The notes: generated from the letters alone by a model not told the origin. A DNA stretch of 64,000 nt from Chitinophagaceae bacterium (GCA_014879565.1 JACSRW010000020.1:53142-117141), one strand, 5' to 3'. Positions 42,440 through 52,302 are shown, counted from the stretch's first letter. Program-made: numbers and translations.

Positions 42440-43195
42440 CTATTTTTTTATTTCCACTGCGCCCGAATTCACAAAAAGATCCTCTTCGGAATAGATGTCC
42501 ACATCATAGGTACCCGGCTTGTCAAAGCGGTGGACAAAACTCATATAATCCCACTCAGCCTGCACAGCCAGTTCATAGGATTTTACCGGCGCCGCATCTC
42601 CTCCCCGGAGGTAAATATCCACATAGAGTTTTTTTGTCCGGAAGGGCTTGTTCGCATTACTCAGGTAGATGGTCACGGGAACAGCAGCAGCGCCTTTAAG
42701 CGAAAAGACTGAGGTGTCACCCACCGGCTGCCCCTCCGACACAGATTTACAGAAGTATAATTCTGAATCCTCATAATAATAGGTATCCAGTTCCCCGTCT
42801 TCTTCCTTTACCTCCACTGTAAATACGGTACTGGCTTTTACCACCCCGTTATACTTTACTGTGGCACGGTAACGCCCGGCCCGGTTAAAGAAATAATCAT
42901 GTACATACCAGTTTTTCCCGGTTCGGGGTGAAAGTTTCACTGTTTTTTCCACCAGGTATTTGCCGGTAAGGGTACTGTCCCTCTCCATCTGAAGAGTCCA
43001 GTTACCCGCCGTGATAGCTGCCGGTTGTTTGTAATGAATATAAATAAAGGAGCCTGTCGGTTTGATATCCCAGATGGAATAAATGGCGGATGCCGTTCCG
43101 GAAGAATCCACTTTTTCGCAGGTAACAAGTGTCTGGGCGGTTACACCCACCGTGCTGAAAAGAAGGACCGGGAGCAGCCGGAAAATTGCTGACAT
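42440..43195 (-). CDS. Secreted protein of unknown function
   Basis: 251 residues with a signal peptide (MSAIFRLLPVLLFSTVGVTAQ) and beta-rich repeats reminiscent of Ig-like domains (FDKPGTYDVDIYSEEDLFVNSG; RAGRYRATVKYNGV). No catalytic motif and no T9SS C-terminal domain are seen. It is not recognised further. The start at 43195 gives the cleaner signal peptide. Confidence 0.7.
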   Translation of the reverse strand: MSAIFRLLPVLLFSTVGVTAQTLVTCEKVDSSGTASAIYSIWDIKPTGSFIYIHYKQPAAITAGNWTLQMERDSTLTGKYLVEKTVKLSPRTGKNWYVHDYFFNRAGRYRATVKYNGVVKASTVFTVEVKEEDGELDTYYYEDSELYFCKSVSEGQPVGDTSVFSLKGAAAVPVTIYLSNANKPFRTKKLYVDIYLRGGDAAPVKSYELAVQAEWDYMSFVHRFDKPGTYDVDIYSEEDLFVNSGAVEIKK

Positions 43196-43303
43196 AATAC
43201 AAGTATTTAGGTAATGAAAGTACTGCACAGGTCAGGACTTTCCCATACCCGCTGTATGGTATTTCCTTACCGGTTCAAAAGAATATTGACTTATCTTCCC
43301 CGC

Positions 43304-43861
43304 ATGTATTATTGGTGGAAATTATACTGGAAACTGACCGGCTGGTCATTCCGCGGGCCCTTTCCCTATGAGGAGCCCAAACTGATCCTGGCAGTGGGAC
43401 CGCATACCAGCTGGCACGACTTTTTCGTCGGACTGGCCGCCCGCAGTTTACTCCGCGCAGGCCCCATGCATTTCCTCGGGAAAAAAGAACTGTTCCAGGG
43501 CCCTTTTGGCTGGATCTTCCGTGCCCTGGGCGGCACCCCGGTTGACCGGCAAAGCAGTAAGGGGATGGTGGAACAGGTGGCCGATATTTTCCGGCAAAAG
43601 GAAAAGTATATCCTGGCCCTGGCCCCGGAAGGTACCCGCAAAAAAGTGGAGAAACTGCGCAGCGGATTTTACCAGATTGCGAAAACAGCCAATGTACCTA
43701 TATTACTTGTTGGATTTGATTTCAAAACCAGGCAGGTCTGCTTCTCCCCGGTGATCCGGCCCACAGAGGAAGAAAAGGATATGCAGACCATCCTGCGCTT
43801 TTTTGCTTCCATACAGGGAAAACATCCCGAAAAAGGAATGAGCCATTTGCTGAAGGACTGA
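43304..43861 (+). CDS. 1-acylglycerol-3-phosphate acyltransferase family protein
   Basis: 185 residues of the PlsC fold: the catalytic H-x4-D is HTSWHD, followed by FRALGGTPVDRQSSKGMV and the glycerophosphate-binding LAPEGTRKK. Membrane-associated lipid acyltransferase; the acceptor is uncertain. The frame is open from 43214, but the ATG at 43304, just after TTATCTTC, is the likelier start. Confidence 0.8.
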   Translation: MYYWWKLYWKLTGWSFRGPFPYEEPKLILAVGPHTSWHDFFVGLAARSLLRAGPMHFLGKKELFQGPFGWIFRALGGTPVDRQSSKGMVEQVADIFRQKEKYILALAPEGTRKKVEKLRSGFYQIAKTANVPILLVGFDFKTRQVCFSPVIRPTEEEKDMQTILRFFASIQGKHPEKGMSHLLKD

Positions 43862-43863
43862 GT

Positions 43864-44631
43864 TCAGAGACAGAATAAATCGCGGGTATTCTTTTCCGTT
43901 ATAGCTGAAATTTCCGTTAACGGGATTCCTTTCAGTTCCGCCAGCTTTTCCGCCACATAGCGGAGATAGGCGGGTTCATTCCGTTTGCCCCGGAAGGGCA
44001 CGGGAGCGAGGTAGGGTGCATCCGTTTCCAGGATCAGTTTTTCCAGGTCCATTTCTGCTAAAACCTTGTCGAGCCCGCTGTTTTTAAATGTCAGCACCCC
44101 GCCGATACCGAGGTAAAAACCCAGTCCGGTGACCTGCCTGGCCTGGTCCGTATTTCCCGAAAAACAATGAAAGACCCCGCGCAAGCGGCCATCCTGGTGT
44201 TTCCGCACCACCTCAATACATTCAGCTGTTGCATTCCGGGAATGGATGGCAATGGGCAGGTCAAATTCCAGCGCCCAGCGGATCTGCTCATCAAAAGCCA
44301 GGTATTGCTGATCGGTAAAGGTCTTATCCCAGTAAAAATCCAGCCCGATTTCTCCTACAGCCACAAAACCCCCTTTTTTGAGGTAATCCCGGGCGATCCG
44401 GAGTTCTTCCCGGTAGTTTTCTTTTACCGAACAGGGATGCAGTCCCATCATCGGCAAACAGGTGCCCGGATGGGCGGCGGCCAGAGCCAGGAGGGACTCG
44501 TGGGTTTCTGCATCAATGGCGGGTAAAATAATTCTTTTAACTCCTTCTTTATCAGCCCTTTTAAGCATTTCTTCCCGATCCGCTTCAAATTCCGGCAGGT
44601 AAATATGGGCATGAGTGTCGGTAAATAACAT
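43864..44631 (-). CDS. TatD-family metal-dependent nuclease
   Basis: 255 residues; metal motif FTDTHAHIYLPEF, GEIGLDFYWDK, PIAIHSRNA, HCFSGNTDQA and ETDAPYLAP. TatD proteins are 3'-5' exonucleases or quality-control DNases. Convergent with the acyltransferase gene with a 2-nt gap. Confidence 0.9.
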   Translation of the reverse strand: MLFTDTHAHIYLPEFEADREEMLKRADKEGVKRIILPAIDAETHESLLALAAAHPGTCLPMMGLHPCSVKENYREELRIARDYLKKGGFVAVGEIGLDFYWDKTFTDQQYLAFDEQIRWALEFDLPIAIHSRNATAECIEVVRKHQDGRLRGVFHCFSGNTDQARQVTGLGFYLGIGGVLTFKNSGLDKVLAEMDLEKLILETDAPYLAPVPFRGKRNEPAYLRYVAEKLAELKGIPLTEISAITEKNTRDLFCL

Positions 44632-44748
44632 GGATTACGCTGATAAGGGAACAAAAGTCCGTAAAAAACTTTAGGATTCTCTTAAACTTTCCGGCATTAA
44701 AACCATCCTAAAGGCGTTAACTTGTACACAAACACAAAACTCAGCTTT

Positions 44749-45648
44749 ATGAAAATCAGGTTTATATCCGCTGCCCTGCTGGCAACCGGATTCCTTTTTT
44801 CCAGCCTGGTGTTTAGCTCCTGTAAAAAAGAGAGCAGCCAGACCGAACAGGATCTCCAGGAAGCCGAAGCCTCCCGGGTTTCCAGTGAATCTGAATCAGA
44901 GGCCGAAACCTTCTTTGACCGGGTATTTGATGATGCCATGGGGGTGAATGACGAAGTGGGTATCGGCGGAACCGGCATTTTCGGTCGCCTGAATGTCTGC
45001 CCTACTGTTACCGTTACCCGCCCCACATCCAATACCTTCCCGGTTCGGGTGGTTATGGATTTCGGCACCAATGGCTGTGTGGGTCCCGATGGTCATTTCC
45101 GTAAGGGAAAAATCATTGCAGAATATACCAACCGCCTGCTCGTTCCCGGTGCTATGGCCGTAACCACATTTGACGGTTTTTACGTGGACAGCGTAAAGGT
45201 GGAAGGCACCCATAAAATCACCAATATCAGTACGGCTGTGACACCCGGCACTGCCCCGGTTGACCGCAAATTCCGCGTGCTGGTGCTGCAGGGTAAACTA
45301 ATAAAACCCAATGGAAACTATGTGGCCTGGAACAGCGAAAAGACCATTGCCCAGGTGGAAGGCCTGCTGACCCAGATACCGATGGATGATGTTTTCAAAA
45401 TTACCGGGGGGTCAAACGGGCAGGTAAAAAGAGGAAATCTGCTGGTTGCCTTTAACTCCACGATCCAGGAACCCCTGGTCAAGCGCTTTAACTGCCGCTG
45501 GATAGTACGGGGGGTGGTTAAAACCGTCCGGCTGAACGTCAGCACCTCCAGTCCCTGGGTGGCCGTCCTGAATTTTGGAATCGGCAACTGTGATAACCTG
45601 GCCCTGATCACAATTAATGGAGTTTCTCACCAAATTACTTTGCCGTAA
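44749..45648 (+). CDS. Lipoprotein of unknown function
   Basis: 299 residues; lipoprotein signal MKIRFISAALLATGFLFSS..FSSC, then an acidic Ser/Glu-rich segment (QEAEASRVSSESESEAETFFDR) and a beta-rich C-terminal domain with two halves that look related (ITGGSNGQVKRGNLLVAF, VVMDFGTNGCVGPDGHFRKG). Not recognised beyond that. Monocistronic, ends at a clear terminator. Confidence 0.72.
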   Translation: MKIRFISAALLATGFLFSSLVFSSCKKESSQTEQDLQEAEASRVSSESESEAETFFDRVFDDAMGVNDEVGIGGTGIFGRLNVCPTVTVTRPTSNTFPVRVVMDFGTNGCVGPDGHFRKGKIIAEYTNRLLVPGAMAVTTFDGFYVDSVKVEGTHKITNISTAVTPGTAPVDRKFRVLVLQGKLIKPNGNYVAWNSEKTIAQVEGLLTQIPMDDVFKITGGSNGQVKRGNLLVAFNSTIQEPLVKRFNCRWIVRGVVKTVRLNVSTSSPWVAVLNFGIGNCDNLALITINGVSHQITLP

Positions 45649-45701
45649 TAAAAAAATTATTATACCTTTAAACCAGTTTTCATAGGGTACGGATTAAAAA
45701 C

Positions 45702-45735
45702 GGGCCAGGGTTTCTACCCAGGCCCTAACTTTTTT
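45702..45735. terminator. Terminator between lipoprotein and deacetylase genes
   Basis: GGGCC-A-GGG pairs with CCC-A-GGCCC (45702-45725) with one A-A mismatch, followed by TAACTTTTTT. The T-run serves the plus-strand lipoprotein gene; its end overlaps the convergent deacetylase stop. Confidence 0.8.
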
Positions 45736-46372
45736 ATACCCGAACGGCCGTTTTTTTGGCCGGAAGGGCGACAAATTCATATCCTTTTTGGCTAAAATGC
45801 TCCAATACAGCCGGTAATATATAGCTCATTCTTTCCCATGCTTTTTCACTGTCATGCATGACCACAATGGATCCGTTTCGGCTATGCCTGATTACATTTT
45901 TCAAACAGAGTTCCGGACGAATTGTCCTGTCAAAATCGGCACTAAGTACATCCCACATTACAATCTGGTAAGCGGCTAAGTATTTTGCCTGAGCTTTCCG
46001 TATTCTCCCATAGGGGGGCCTGAATAAACCGGACTCCACCCAGCAGGCTGCCTGTTCGATATCCGCCACGTAAGTACCGGTATCTGTTTCCCATCCATTC
46101 AGGTGATGCATGGTATGATTGCCGGTCGTATGCCCCTCATCCAGGATCTGCCGGTAGATTTGCGGATACGCCTCCACGTTTTTCCCGATACAGAAAAAGC
46201 TGGCTTTGGCCCCATAGGCCCGGAGCTGGTCAAGGACAAAAGCTGTAATCTGCGGGTGGGGGCCGTCATCGAAGGTCAGGTAGATCTTTTTTTCCCGGCG
46301 GTCCATATGCCAGGTCCGGTCCGGGTAAAACCGGCCGATCCATCCCGGCATCCTGATGGGGTATAAACGCAT
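45734..46372 (-). CDS. Polysaccharide deacetylase (NodB domain)
   Basis: 212 residues; NodB motifs YLTFDDGPHPQ, GHTTGNHTMHH and RPPYGRIRKAQ. It probably deacetylates a cell-wall or capsular sugar; the start region (MRLYPIRMPGWIGRFYPDRTW) is hydrophobic and may anchor it. The start at 46372 follows TATCTTTG by 5 nt; longer in-frame starts are less likely. Confidence 0.84.
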   Translation of the reverse strand: MRLYPIRMPGWIGRFYPDRTWHMDRREKKIYLTFDDGPHPQITAFVLDQLRAYGAKASFFCIGKNVEAYPQIYRQILDEGHTTGNHTMHHLNGWETDTGTYVADIEQAACWVESGLFRPPYGRIRKAQAKYLAAYQIVMWDVLSADFDRTIRPELCLKNVIRHSRNGSIVVMHDSEKAWERMSYILPAVLEHFSQKGYEFVALPAKKTAVRV

Positions 46373-46377
46373 GGTGC

Positions 46378-46433
46378 AAAGATAGGCCTGCCGTAAAATC
46401 ATTTCCGCCTGCGCCGGGGGCCTTCTATCTTTG
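46378..46433. promoter_or_regulatory. Back-to-back -7 boxes for deacetylase and gltX
   Basis: Identical TATCTTTG boxes lie 5 nt upstream of the deacetylase start (minus, 46378-46385) and about 6 nt upstream of the gltX start (plus, about 46426-46433), within a 67-bp gap. Both transcripts would be almost leaderless. Confidence 0.7.
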
Positions 46434-46439
46434 CAGCCT

Positions 46440-47969
46440 ATGAATAAAGAAGTGCGTGTCCGTTTTGCACCCAGTCCCACCGGTGGCCTCCATCTGGGTG
46501 GTGTGCGTACCGTTTTATACAATTACCTTTTTGCCAAAAAACTGGGCGGCAAATTCATCGTGCGTATTGAAGACACCGACCAGAGCCGCTTTGTACCCGG
46601 TGCGGAGGAATATATTTTTGATACCCTGGAATGGTGCGGACTGATACCGGATGAAAGTGTAAGGCATGGGGGCGCTTATGGCCCTTACCGGCAGAGTGAA
46701 CGAAAAGCCTCTTACCGGCCATATGCGGAACAACTGGTTGCCTCCGGGCATGCTTATTATGCCTTCGATACCCCGGAAGAACTGGAAAAAATGCGGCAGG
46801 AATTCAAAACCGCCGATAATCCCTCTCCGCAATATGACCACACCCTGCGGATGCAGATGCACAATTCTCTCACCCTTTCCGCAGAAGAAACCGCAGCTCT
46901 GCTGGCAGCCGGCACCCGGCATGTTATCCGGATCAGGATGCCGGAAAAGGAAACGGTCAGTTTTACCGATATGATCCGGGGCCAGGTAAGTTTTGATACC
47001 TCCCTGGTGGATGATAAGGTACTGCTGAAAGCAGACGGCATGCCCACCTATCACCTGGCCGTGGTGGTGGATGATTACGCAATGCGGATCAGTCACGCAT
47101 TCCGCGGGGAAGAATGGCTTCCTTCCGCGCCCGTGCATATTTTATTATGGAAGTATCTTTTTGGTATGGAGCAGATGCCGCAATGGGCGCATTTCCCGTT
47201 GATACTCGGTCCGAGTGGTAAACTGAGCAAAAGGGATGGCGCGAAGTACGGATTTCCGGTATTTGCCATGAACTGGACTGATCCCAAAAGCGGCGAGTTC
47301 ACCGAAGGCTTCCGGGAAAAAGGATTTTTACCCGAAGCCTTTATCAACCTGCTCGCGCTGCTCGGCTGGAATGAGGGCACTGAACAGGAAATATATTCAC
47401 TGGAAGAACTGGTACAGAAATTTTCCATGGAAAGGGTACACAGTGCAGGAGCGAAATTTGACTATGAGAAAGCGAAATGGTTCAATCACGAATGGATTAA
47501 GCAGTCGGGAGCCGGGAGACTGGAGGCGGGGGTCAGAAACCTGCTGACTGAAAACGGATTGACGGTTTCGGATGATAAGATGCTGGAGAAAGTAATTGAA
47601 CTGGTGAAGGACCGTTGTACCCTGTTGCCCGATTTTGTACAGCAGGCCGGCTTCTTTTTCCGGAGGCCGGAGCAGTTTGATATCGCGGCCATCAAACCCA
47701 AATGGAATGAGGCCAAACAATTGTTTTTCGCGGAACTGATCCGTAATTATGAACTGCATCCTGACTGGGAAGCGCATACCCTGGAAAATAATTTTAAGGA
47801 AATCGCCGCGGCCAATGAGCTCAAACCCGGTGAACTGATGCTGCCCCTGCGTATCATGCTGGTGGGAGGCAAATTCGGTCCGGGTGTATTTGAGATTGCC
47901 GCGCTACTGGGTAAGCAGGAGACGTTGAAGAGAATGGAGATTTGTCTGGGAATGATGAATAATGAGTAA
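46440..47969 (+). CDS. gltX: Glutamyl-tRNA synthetase
   Basis: 509 residues. The HIGH-type motif is FAPSPTGGLHLGGVRT and the KMSKS-type motif is KLSKRDGAKYGF. It charges tRNA-Glu in the cytoplasm. The start ATG at 46440 fits the promoter and the family N-terminus. Confidence 0.93.
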   Translation: MNKEVRVRFAPSPTGGLHLGGVRTVLYNYLFAKKLGGKFIVRIEDTDQSRFVPGAEEYIFDTLEWCGLIPDESVRHGGAYGPYRQSERKASYRPYAEQLVASGHAYYAFDTPEELEKMRQEFKTADNPSPQYDHTLRMQMHNSLTLSAEETAALLAAGTRHVIRIRMPEKETVSFTDMIRGQVSFDTSLVDDKVLLKADGMPTYHLAVVVDDYAMRISHAFRGEEWLPSAPVHILLWKYLFGMEQMPQWAHFPLILGPSGKLSKRDGAKYGFPVFAMNWTDPKSGEFTEGFREKGFLPEAFINLLALLGWNEGTEQEIYSLEELVQKFSMERVHSAGAKFDYEKAKWFNHEWIKQSGAGRLEAGVRNLLTENGLTVSDDKMLEKVIELVKDRCTLLPDFVQQAGFFFRRPEQFDIAAIKPKWNEAKQLFFAELIRNYELHPDWEAHTLENNFKEIAAANELKPGELMLPLRIMLVGGKFGPGVFEIAALLGKQETLKRMEICLGMMNNE

Positions 47970-48046
47970 TGAATAATGAGTAATGAACTTGCCTGCCGGC
48001 AGGCAGGTAATGAGTAATAGAGAACCCTCCGGATTTCGGGGGGTCT
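47955..48046 (+). repeat. GAGTAAT words, GCCTGCC palindrome and hairpin after gltX
   Basis: The gltX stop runs into (AATGAGTAATGAATAATGAGTAATGA) words, then the 14-bp palindrome GCCTGCCGGCAGGC (about 47992-48005), then another GAGTAAT word. A probable terminator follows: CCCTCCG/CGGGGGG with TCTTTGTT (48025-48046). The words belong to the family seen around argG and argH. The rest to 48176 holds CTCCCG-type short words and no gene. Confidence 0.65.
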
Positions 48047-48176
48047 TTGTTATGAAAACATTCGGGATTTAGAGACTACTAACTACTATCTGCTACCTGC
48101 AAACTTCACCCATCAACCTGCTTCTCCCGTCTCCATACTCCCGACTCCCGTCTCCGGACTCCGTACTCCCGCCTCC

Positions 48177-49166
48177 CTACCCTCTTGCTTTTATCATTTC
48201 CAACACCGGCCGGAAATCCGTTTCACCCAGGGTCTGCAGAAAGTCCCGGTCACCAGGTGAGAGCAGGAACTGACTATGGATATTATCAGCCACCTGTTGC
48301 GCGGTACGGATACCGGGAATGGTTACACTGATTTCCGGAAAACTCAGGATAAAGCGAAGGGCCAGGCCGGTAGGGGTGCACTGGTATTGCTCACAGAGGG
48401 GCCAGGCTTTTTCCAGGGCAGCGGTTGCGGCTTCAATAATTTCGGGTACCAGTCTCTTGCTCCGGTGGTCATTAACGGGGAACCGGGTTTCTTTATCAAA
48501 TTTTCCGGAAAGCAGTCCGAACTGCAGGGGCATGCGTGCAATAAGGCCATAGCCCTTTTCCGCTGCCAGCCGGATCAGGGGCAGGCTTTGCTGGTTAAGC
48601 AGGTTAAAGACCAGCTGGAAACCATGGCCCAGTCCCCTTTCCATCAGGTATTGGGCTTCCGGCGCGGGTTCAAAAGTATTCAGCGAGAGCCCCCAGTAGC
48701 GGATCTTGCCGGCTTTTTGCAGTTCCTGTACGGCTTCAATACATTCTCCCTGTTGCAGCTGGGGCAGCCGGGCGGTATGAAGCTGATAAAAATCAATGGT
48801 CTCACGCTGCAATCTTCGCAGGCTGTCATCACAAGCCTGAAGAATATGTTTTTTACTGTAATCTGTGGTAAACTGTCCCTCGCGGGCAACATTTCCTCCC
48901 TTGGTGGCGATGATAATATCTTTCCGGCGGCCGATCCATTGTCCGAGCAGTTCTTCTGAGTGGCCAAGGCCATAGATATCAGCGGTATCAAAGAAATTGA
49001 TGCCCGCATCGAGGGCGGCAAAGACAGCTTCCCGGGAAAGCTGGTCATTGGTTTCGCCCCAGCCGATGGCCGTAGAGCCGATCATAGCTCCGCCGCCCAT
49101 GGCCCAGGCGCCAAAGCCGGTTTCACTGACCCGGAGATCTGTATGACCGAAATTCCTGTAGTGCAT
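48177..49166 (-). CDS. Aldo/keto reductase
   Basis: 329 residues; NADPH-dependent TIM barrel with FDTADIYGLGHSEELLGQW (Asp, Tyr), KGGNV (Lys) and QLHTARLPQ (His) catalytic positions. The substrate is unknown. The start at 49166 (MHYRNFGHTDLRVSE) is the family N-terminus. Divergent from the B12-domain gene with about 60 bp between them. Confidence 0.86.
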   Translation of the reverse strand: MHYRNFGHTDLRVSETGFGAWAMGGGAMIGSTAIGWGETNDQLSREAVFAALDAGINFFDTADIYGLGHSEELLGQWIGRRKDIIIATKGGNVAREGQFTTDYSKKHILQACDDSLRRLQRETIDFYQLHTARLPQLQQGECIEAVQELQKAGKIRYWGLSLNTFEPAPEAQYLMERGLGHGFQLVFNLLNQQSLPLIRLAAEKGYGLIARMPLQFGLLSGKFDKETRFPVNDHRSKRLVPEIIEAATAALEKAWPLCEQYQCTPTGLALRFILSFPEISVTIPGIRTAQQVADNIHSQFLLSPGDRDFLQTLGETDFRPVLEMIKARG

Positions 49167-49225
49167 GACGTAAATTAAGTGCTGGTTGCGGAAAGCGCCT
49201 AATTTTGCCAAAGAAAATTTGCCAG

Positions 49226-49633
49226 ATGAACAGACCCATACGTGTGCTGGTAGCCAAGGTAGGCCTGGATGGCCATGACCGGGGCGCCAAAGTAATTGCC
49301 ACCGCCCTCCGGGATGCGGGCATGGAAGTAATTTATACCGGTTTGCGCCAAACCCCCGAAATGGTGGTCAATGCGGCCCTTCAGGAAGATGTGGATGCGA
49401 TTGGTATCAGTATTCTTTCCGGTGCGCACAATACTGTATTTCCCAAAGTGATGGCCCTGATGAAGGAAAAAGAGATGAATGATGTGCTGCTGACCGGCGG
49501 CGGTATTATTCCTGATGAAGATATCGCGGAGCTCAACAAACTCGGGATCGGCCGTCTTTTCCATCCCGGTACCAATACCCATGAGATTGCTGATTATATC
49601 ACCGGCTGGGTAAAGGAACACCGGGATTTCTGA
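49226..49633 (+). CDS. Stand-alone cobalamin-binding domain (methylmalonyl-CoA mutase C-terminal type)
   Basis: 135 residues with the B12 motif [10 protein letters not shown] (D-x-H-x-x-G), [14 protein letters not shown] and [12 protein letters not shown]. This is the small domain of methylmalonyl-CoA mutase alone; no catalytic barrel is nearby. It may complement a split mutase elsewhere or work with a G3E chaperone. The box TAATTTTG lies about 20 nt upstream. Confidence 0.85.
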   Translation: MNRPIRVLVAKVGLDGHDRGAKVIATALRDAGMEVIYTGLRQTPEMVVNAALQEDVDAIGISILSGAHNTVFPKVMALMKEKEMNDVLLTGGGIIPDEDIAELNKLGIGRLFHPGTNTHEIADYITGWVKEHRDF

Positions 49634-49789
49634 TGCCTGTATTTAATCCGGGCAGCACTCCCACTTTTTTTAGCGGGCCGGGATAAGGTTTGTACAAACT
49701 TGGCCATTTCCCGGAAGCATACTATCTTACGGCAGTCGCTGACGATTCATTTCCACTCAAAACTTTTATTACCGTAATTTATTTTGCGT

Positions 49790-51235
49790 ATGGAAGCAAC
49801 TAACCTGCTTTCCCGCTATGGCACAGATATGCGGGTATGGGACGAAATGTTTGGCAGCGAAGGAATCCGTCCGGCTTACCGCAGCCTGGTGGAAGCCATC
49901 CAGAACCTTTCGGCTGCGGAGATGACCCATAAAGACGAACTGGCCAAAAAGCTTTTTATGAGCCAGGGCATCACATTCACCGTATACAGCAGCGGAGAAG
50001 GTATTGAGAAAATATTTCCCTTTGATATCATTCCCCGTATCCTGGAGGCGGCGGAATGGAAACATATTGAAGAAGGAATCAGACAGCGACTGAAAGCCCT
50101 CAATATTTTTCTGAAAGACATCTACCATCAGCAATTTATCATCCGGGATGGGATTGTACCGGCCAAACTGATATATTCCTGCCCCAATTTTGTCCGCCAG
50201 ATGGTGAATGTGCCGGTTCCATTTGATATTTACACGCATATATCCGGCATTGACCTTATCCGGGATGCCGACGGCAGTTATTATGTACTGGAAGATAACC
50301 TGCGAACCCCCTCCGGGGTATCGTATATGCTGGAAAACCGCAGCATTACTTACCGCATATTTCCCGATCTGCTCCCGCGGAACAAAGTACGGTCGGTAAA
50401 AGACTATCCCGATCTGTTGCTGAAAAACCTGGTGGCCCTGGCCAGCCGGCAGAAAAGTGATCCCACGGTGGTTTTACTGACACCCGGTATGTTTAACTCT
50501 GCCTATTTTGAACACAGTACCCTGGCCCGGATGATGGGTATTGAACTGGTGGAAGGAAGCGACCTGGTAGTGGATAATCACAAAGTTTATATGAAGACCA
50601 CTTCCGGGCTCAGGCAGGTGGATGTGATCTACCGGCGGGTGGACGATGATTTTCTTGATCCGCTGGTATTCCGGCCCGACAGTATTCTGGGTGTGCCGGG
50701 TCTTTATGGCGCGTACCGTACCGGTCATGTGGCTATTGTAAATGCCATGGGTAACGGAGTGGCAGATGACAAAGCCGTTTATTCTTTTGTACCGGCCATG
50801 ATCCGCTATTACCTGAATGAAGAACCGATCCTGAAAAACGTACCCACTTATCCGCTTGAGCAGCCCGACAACCGAAAGATGGTATTCGAAAAAATGGACA
50901 GGATGGTTATCAAAAAAACAAATGAATCGGGCGGATACGGGATGCTGATCGGGAGCGCGGCTACAGAAAAACAAATGGAGGAGTTTAAAGTGGCGGTGGA
51001 GGAGGATCCGCGCAGTTATATTGCCCAGCCGATTATCAGTCTGTCTTCCGCCCCCTGTTATATCAATGGGGTGCTGCAACCCCGGCGGGTAGATCTGCGG
51101 CCCTTTGCACTTTATGGCCCGGACGGAATTGATATTGTTCCCGGCGGACTGACCCGGGTGGCCCTAAAGGAAGGTTCACTGGTGGTAAACTCCTCGCAGG
51201 GCGGGGGCAGTAAGGATACCTGGGTGCTGGAGTAG
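49790..51235 (+). CDS. Circularly permuted ATP-grasp protein
   Basis: 481 residues of the circularly permuted type 2 ATP-grasp family (DUF404/DUF407): EGIEKIFPFDIIPRIL, YYVLEDNLRTPSGVSYMLENR, VIKKTNESGGYGMLIG and VDLRPFALYGPDGI. ATP-grasp enzymes join carboxylates to amines. It always travels with an alpha-E gene and a transglutaminase-like gene, as here. The product of the system is unknown. The start at 49790 is 5 nt after TTATTTTG. Confidence 0.85.
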   Translation: MEATNLLSRYGTDMRVWDEMFGSEGIRPAYRSLVEAIQNLSAAEMTHKDELAKKLFMSQGITFTVYSSGEGIEKIFPFDIIPRILEAAEWKHIEEGIRQRLKALNIFLKDIYHQQFIIRDGIVPAKLIYSCPNFVRQMVNVPVPFDIYTHISGIDLIRDADGSYYVLEDNLRTPSGVSYMLENRSITYRIFPDLLPRNKVRSVKDYPDLLLKNLVALASRQKSDPTVVLLTPGMFNSAYFEHSTLARMMGIELVEGSDLVVDNHKVYMKTTSGLRQVDVIYRRVDDDFLDPLVFRPDSILGVPGLYGAYRTGHVAIVNAMGNGVADDKAVYSFVPAMIRYYLNEEPILKNVPTYPLEQPDNRKMVFEKMDRMVIKKTNESGGYGMLIGSAATEKQMEEFKVAVEEDPRSYIAQPIISLSSAPCYINGVLQPRRVDLRPFALYGPDGIDIVPGGLTRVALKEGSLVVNSSQGGGSKDTWVLE

Positions 51236-51366
51236 TGAGAGGTGCGCTTGTCTGCCGTCAGGCAGGTAGTGAGCGGGGAATAGTGAGTGGGGGCTGCTAA
51301 GAATGTGTTCGATGCTTAGGTAATCTCTCAACTCCCCAAACAACAAACTATAAACAACAAACGCTT

Positions 51367-52302
51367 ATGTTAAGTCGTGTTGCCGATTCTGTTTTCTGGA
51401 TGGCCCGGTATATGGAGAGAACCAACGGGATGCTGCGTATTCTGCGTACCAATTATATTTCTTCCCAGGATGAAGTGCCCGATTTTAACTGGGAGACACT
51501 GCTGCACAATTACAGTGATGCCGGGGCAGAGGAAATCAAGGCCATTGGCAACCAGTCGGTAAAAGTGCTGGAGCATCTTCTGCTGGACCGGCACAATGGC
51601 TCTTCTGTTATCAACAATATCAGCCGGGCCCGGGAAAACGGCCGGGCGGTACAGGATCATATCACCAAGGAGGTCTGGCAGTGCCTGAATGATTATTATC
51701 ACCTGATCCGTGACCCGCAGATTGCCTTCCAGGTAAGCAGCGGAGATCCGGTAACGGCCCTCGACAGCCTGATTCATCAGGGTATGCTGTACCATGGCAC
51801 AGTGGATATTACCATGGCCCGCGGGGAAGGGTTTAATTATCTCAATACCGGAAAATTTCTGGAGCGGGCGATTCTCTCATCGGATATGCTGATGATTAAA
51901 CTTACCGAACTGGATTTTAACCTGCAGCAGCCGGTGGAACTGCCCTCTTTGCGTTACCTGCTGTATTCTCTTTCCGGTTACGAATTATACCTGAAAACAC
52001 ACCGGGGCAACCTGCAGGCAGATTTTGTAATTCAGCAAATTCTCTACAATGAACATTTTCCCCATTCGGTAGCCTATTGCCTAAACCAGTTGTTCCGTTA
52101 CTTTGAGCGGCTGGAAGCCGACAGTCTGCCGGAGAATTACCGGCAACTGGAATTCCTGATAGGGCGGGCCATGAACAATGTGAAATACAGCAGTATCAAT
52201 ACCGCTGATGGCGCGGGACTGAAGCATTTCCTGCAGCAGATCCGCCAGGAGTTATTTGGCATAGCTGCTGCCTTCAGCCGATATTATTTTGGAAATTCCT
52301 GA
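51367..52302 (+). CDS. Alpha-E domain protein
   Basis: 311 residues, predominantly helical, with the family start MLSRVADSVFWMARYMERTNGMLRI in pieces and CLNDYYHLIRDPQ. No enzymatic motif is known. Second of the conserved trio, 131 nt after the ATP-grasp gene; the gap contains GGTAGTGAG words and a CTGCCGTCAGGCAG near-palindrome. Confidence 0.85.
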   Translation: MLSRVADSVFWMARYMERTNGMLRILRTNYISSQDEVPDFNWETLLHNYSDAGAEEIKAIGNQSVKVLEHLLLDRHNGSSVINNISRARENGRAVQDHITKEVWQCLNDYYHLIRDPQIAFQVSSGDPVTALDSLIHQGMLYHGTVDITMARGEGFNYLNTGKFLERAILSSDMLMIKLTELDFNLQQPVELPSLRYLLYSLSGYELYLKTHRGNLQADFVIQQILYNEHFPHSVAYCLNQLFRYFERLEADSLPENYRQLEFLIGRAMNNVKYSSINTADGAGLKHFLQQIRQELFGIAAAFSRYYFGNS

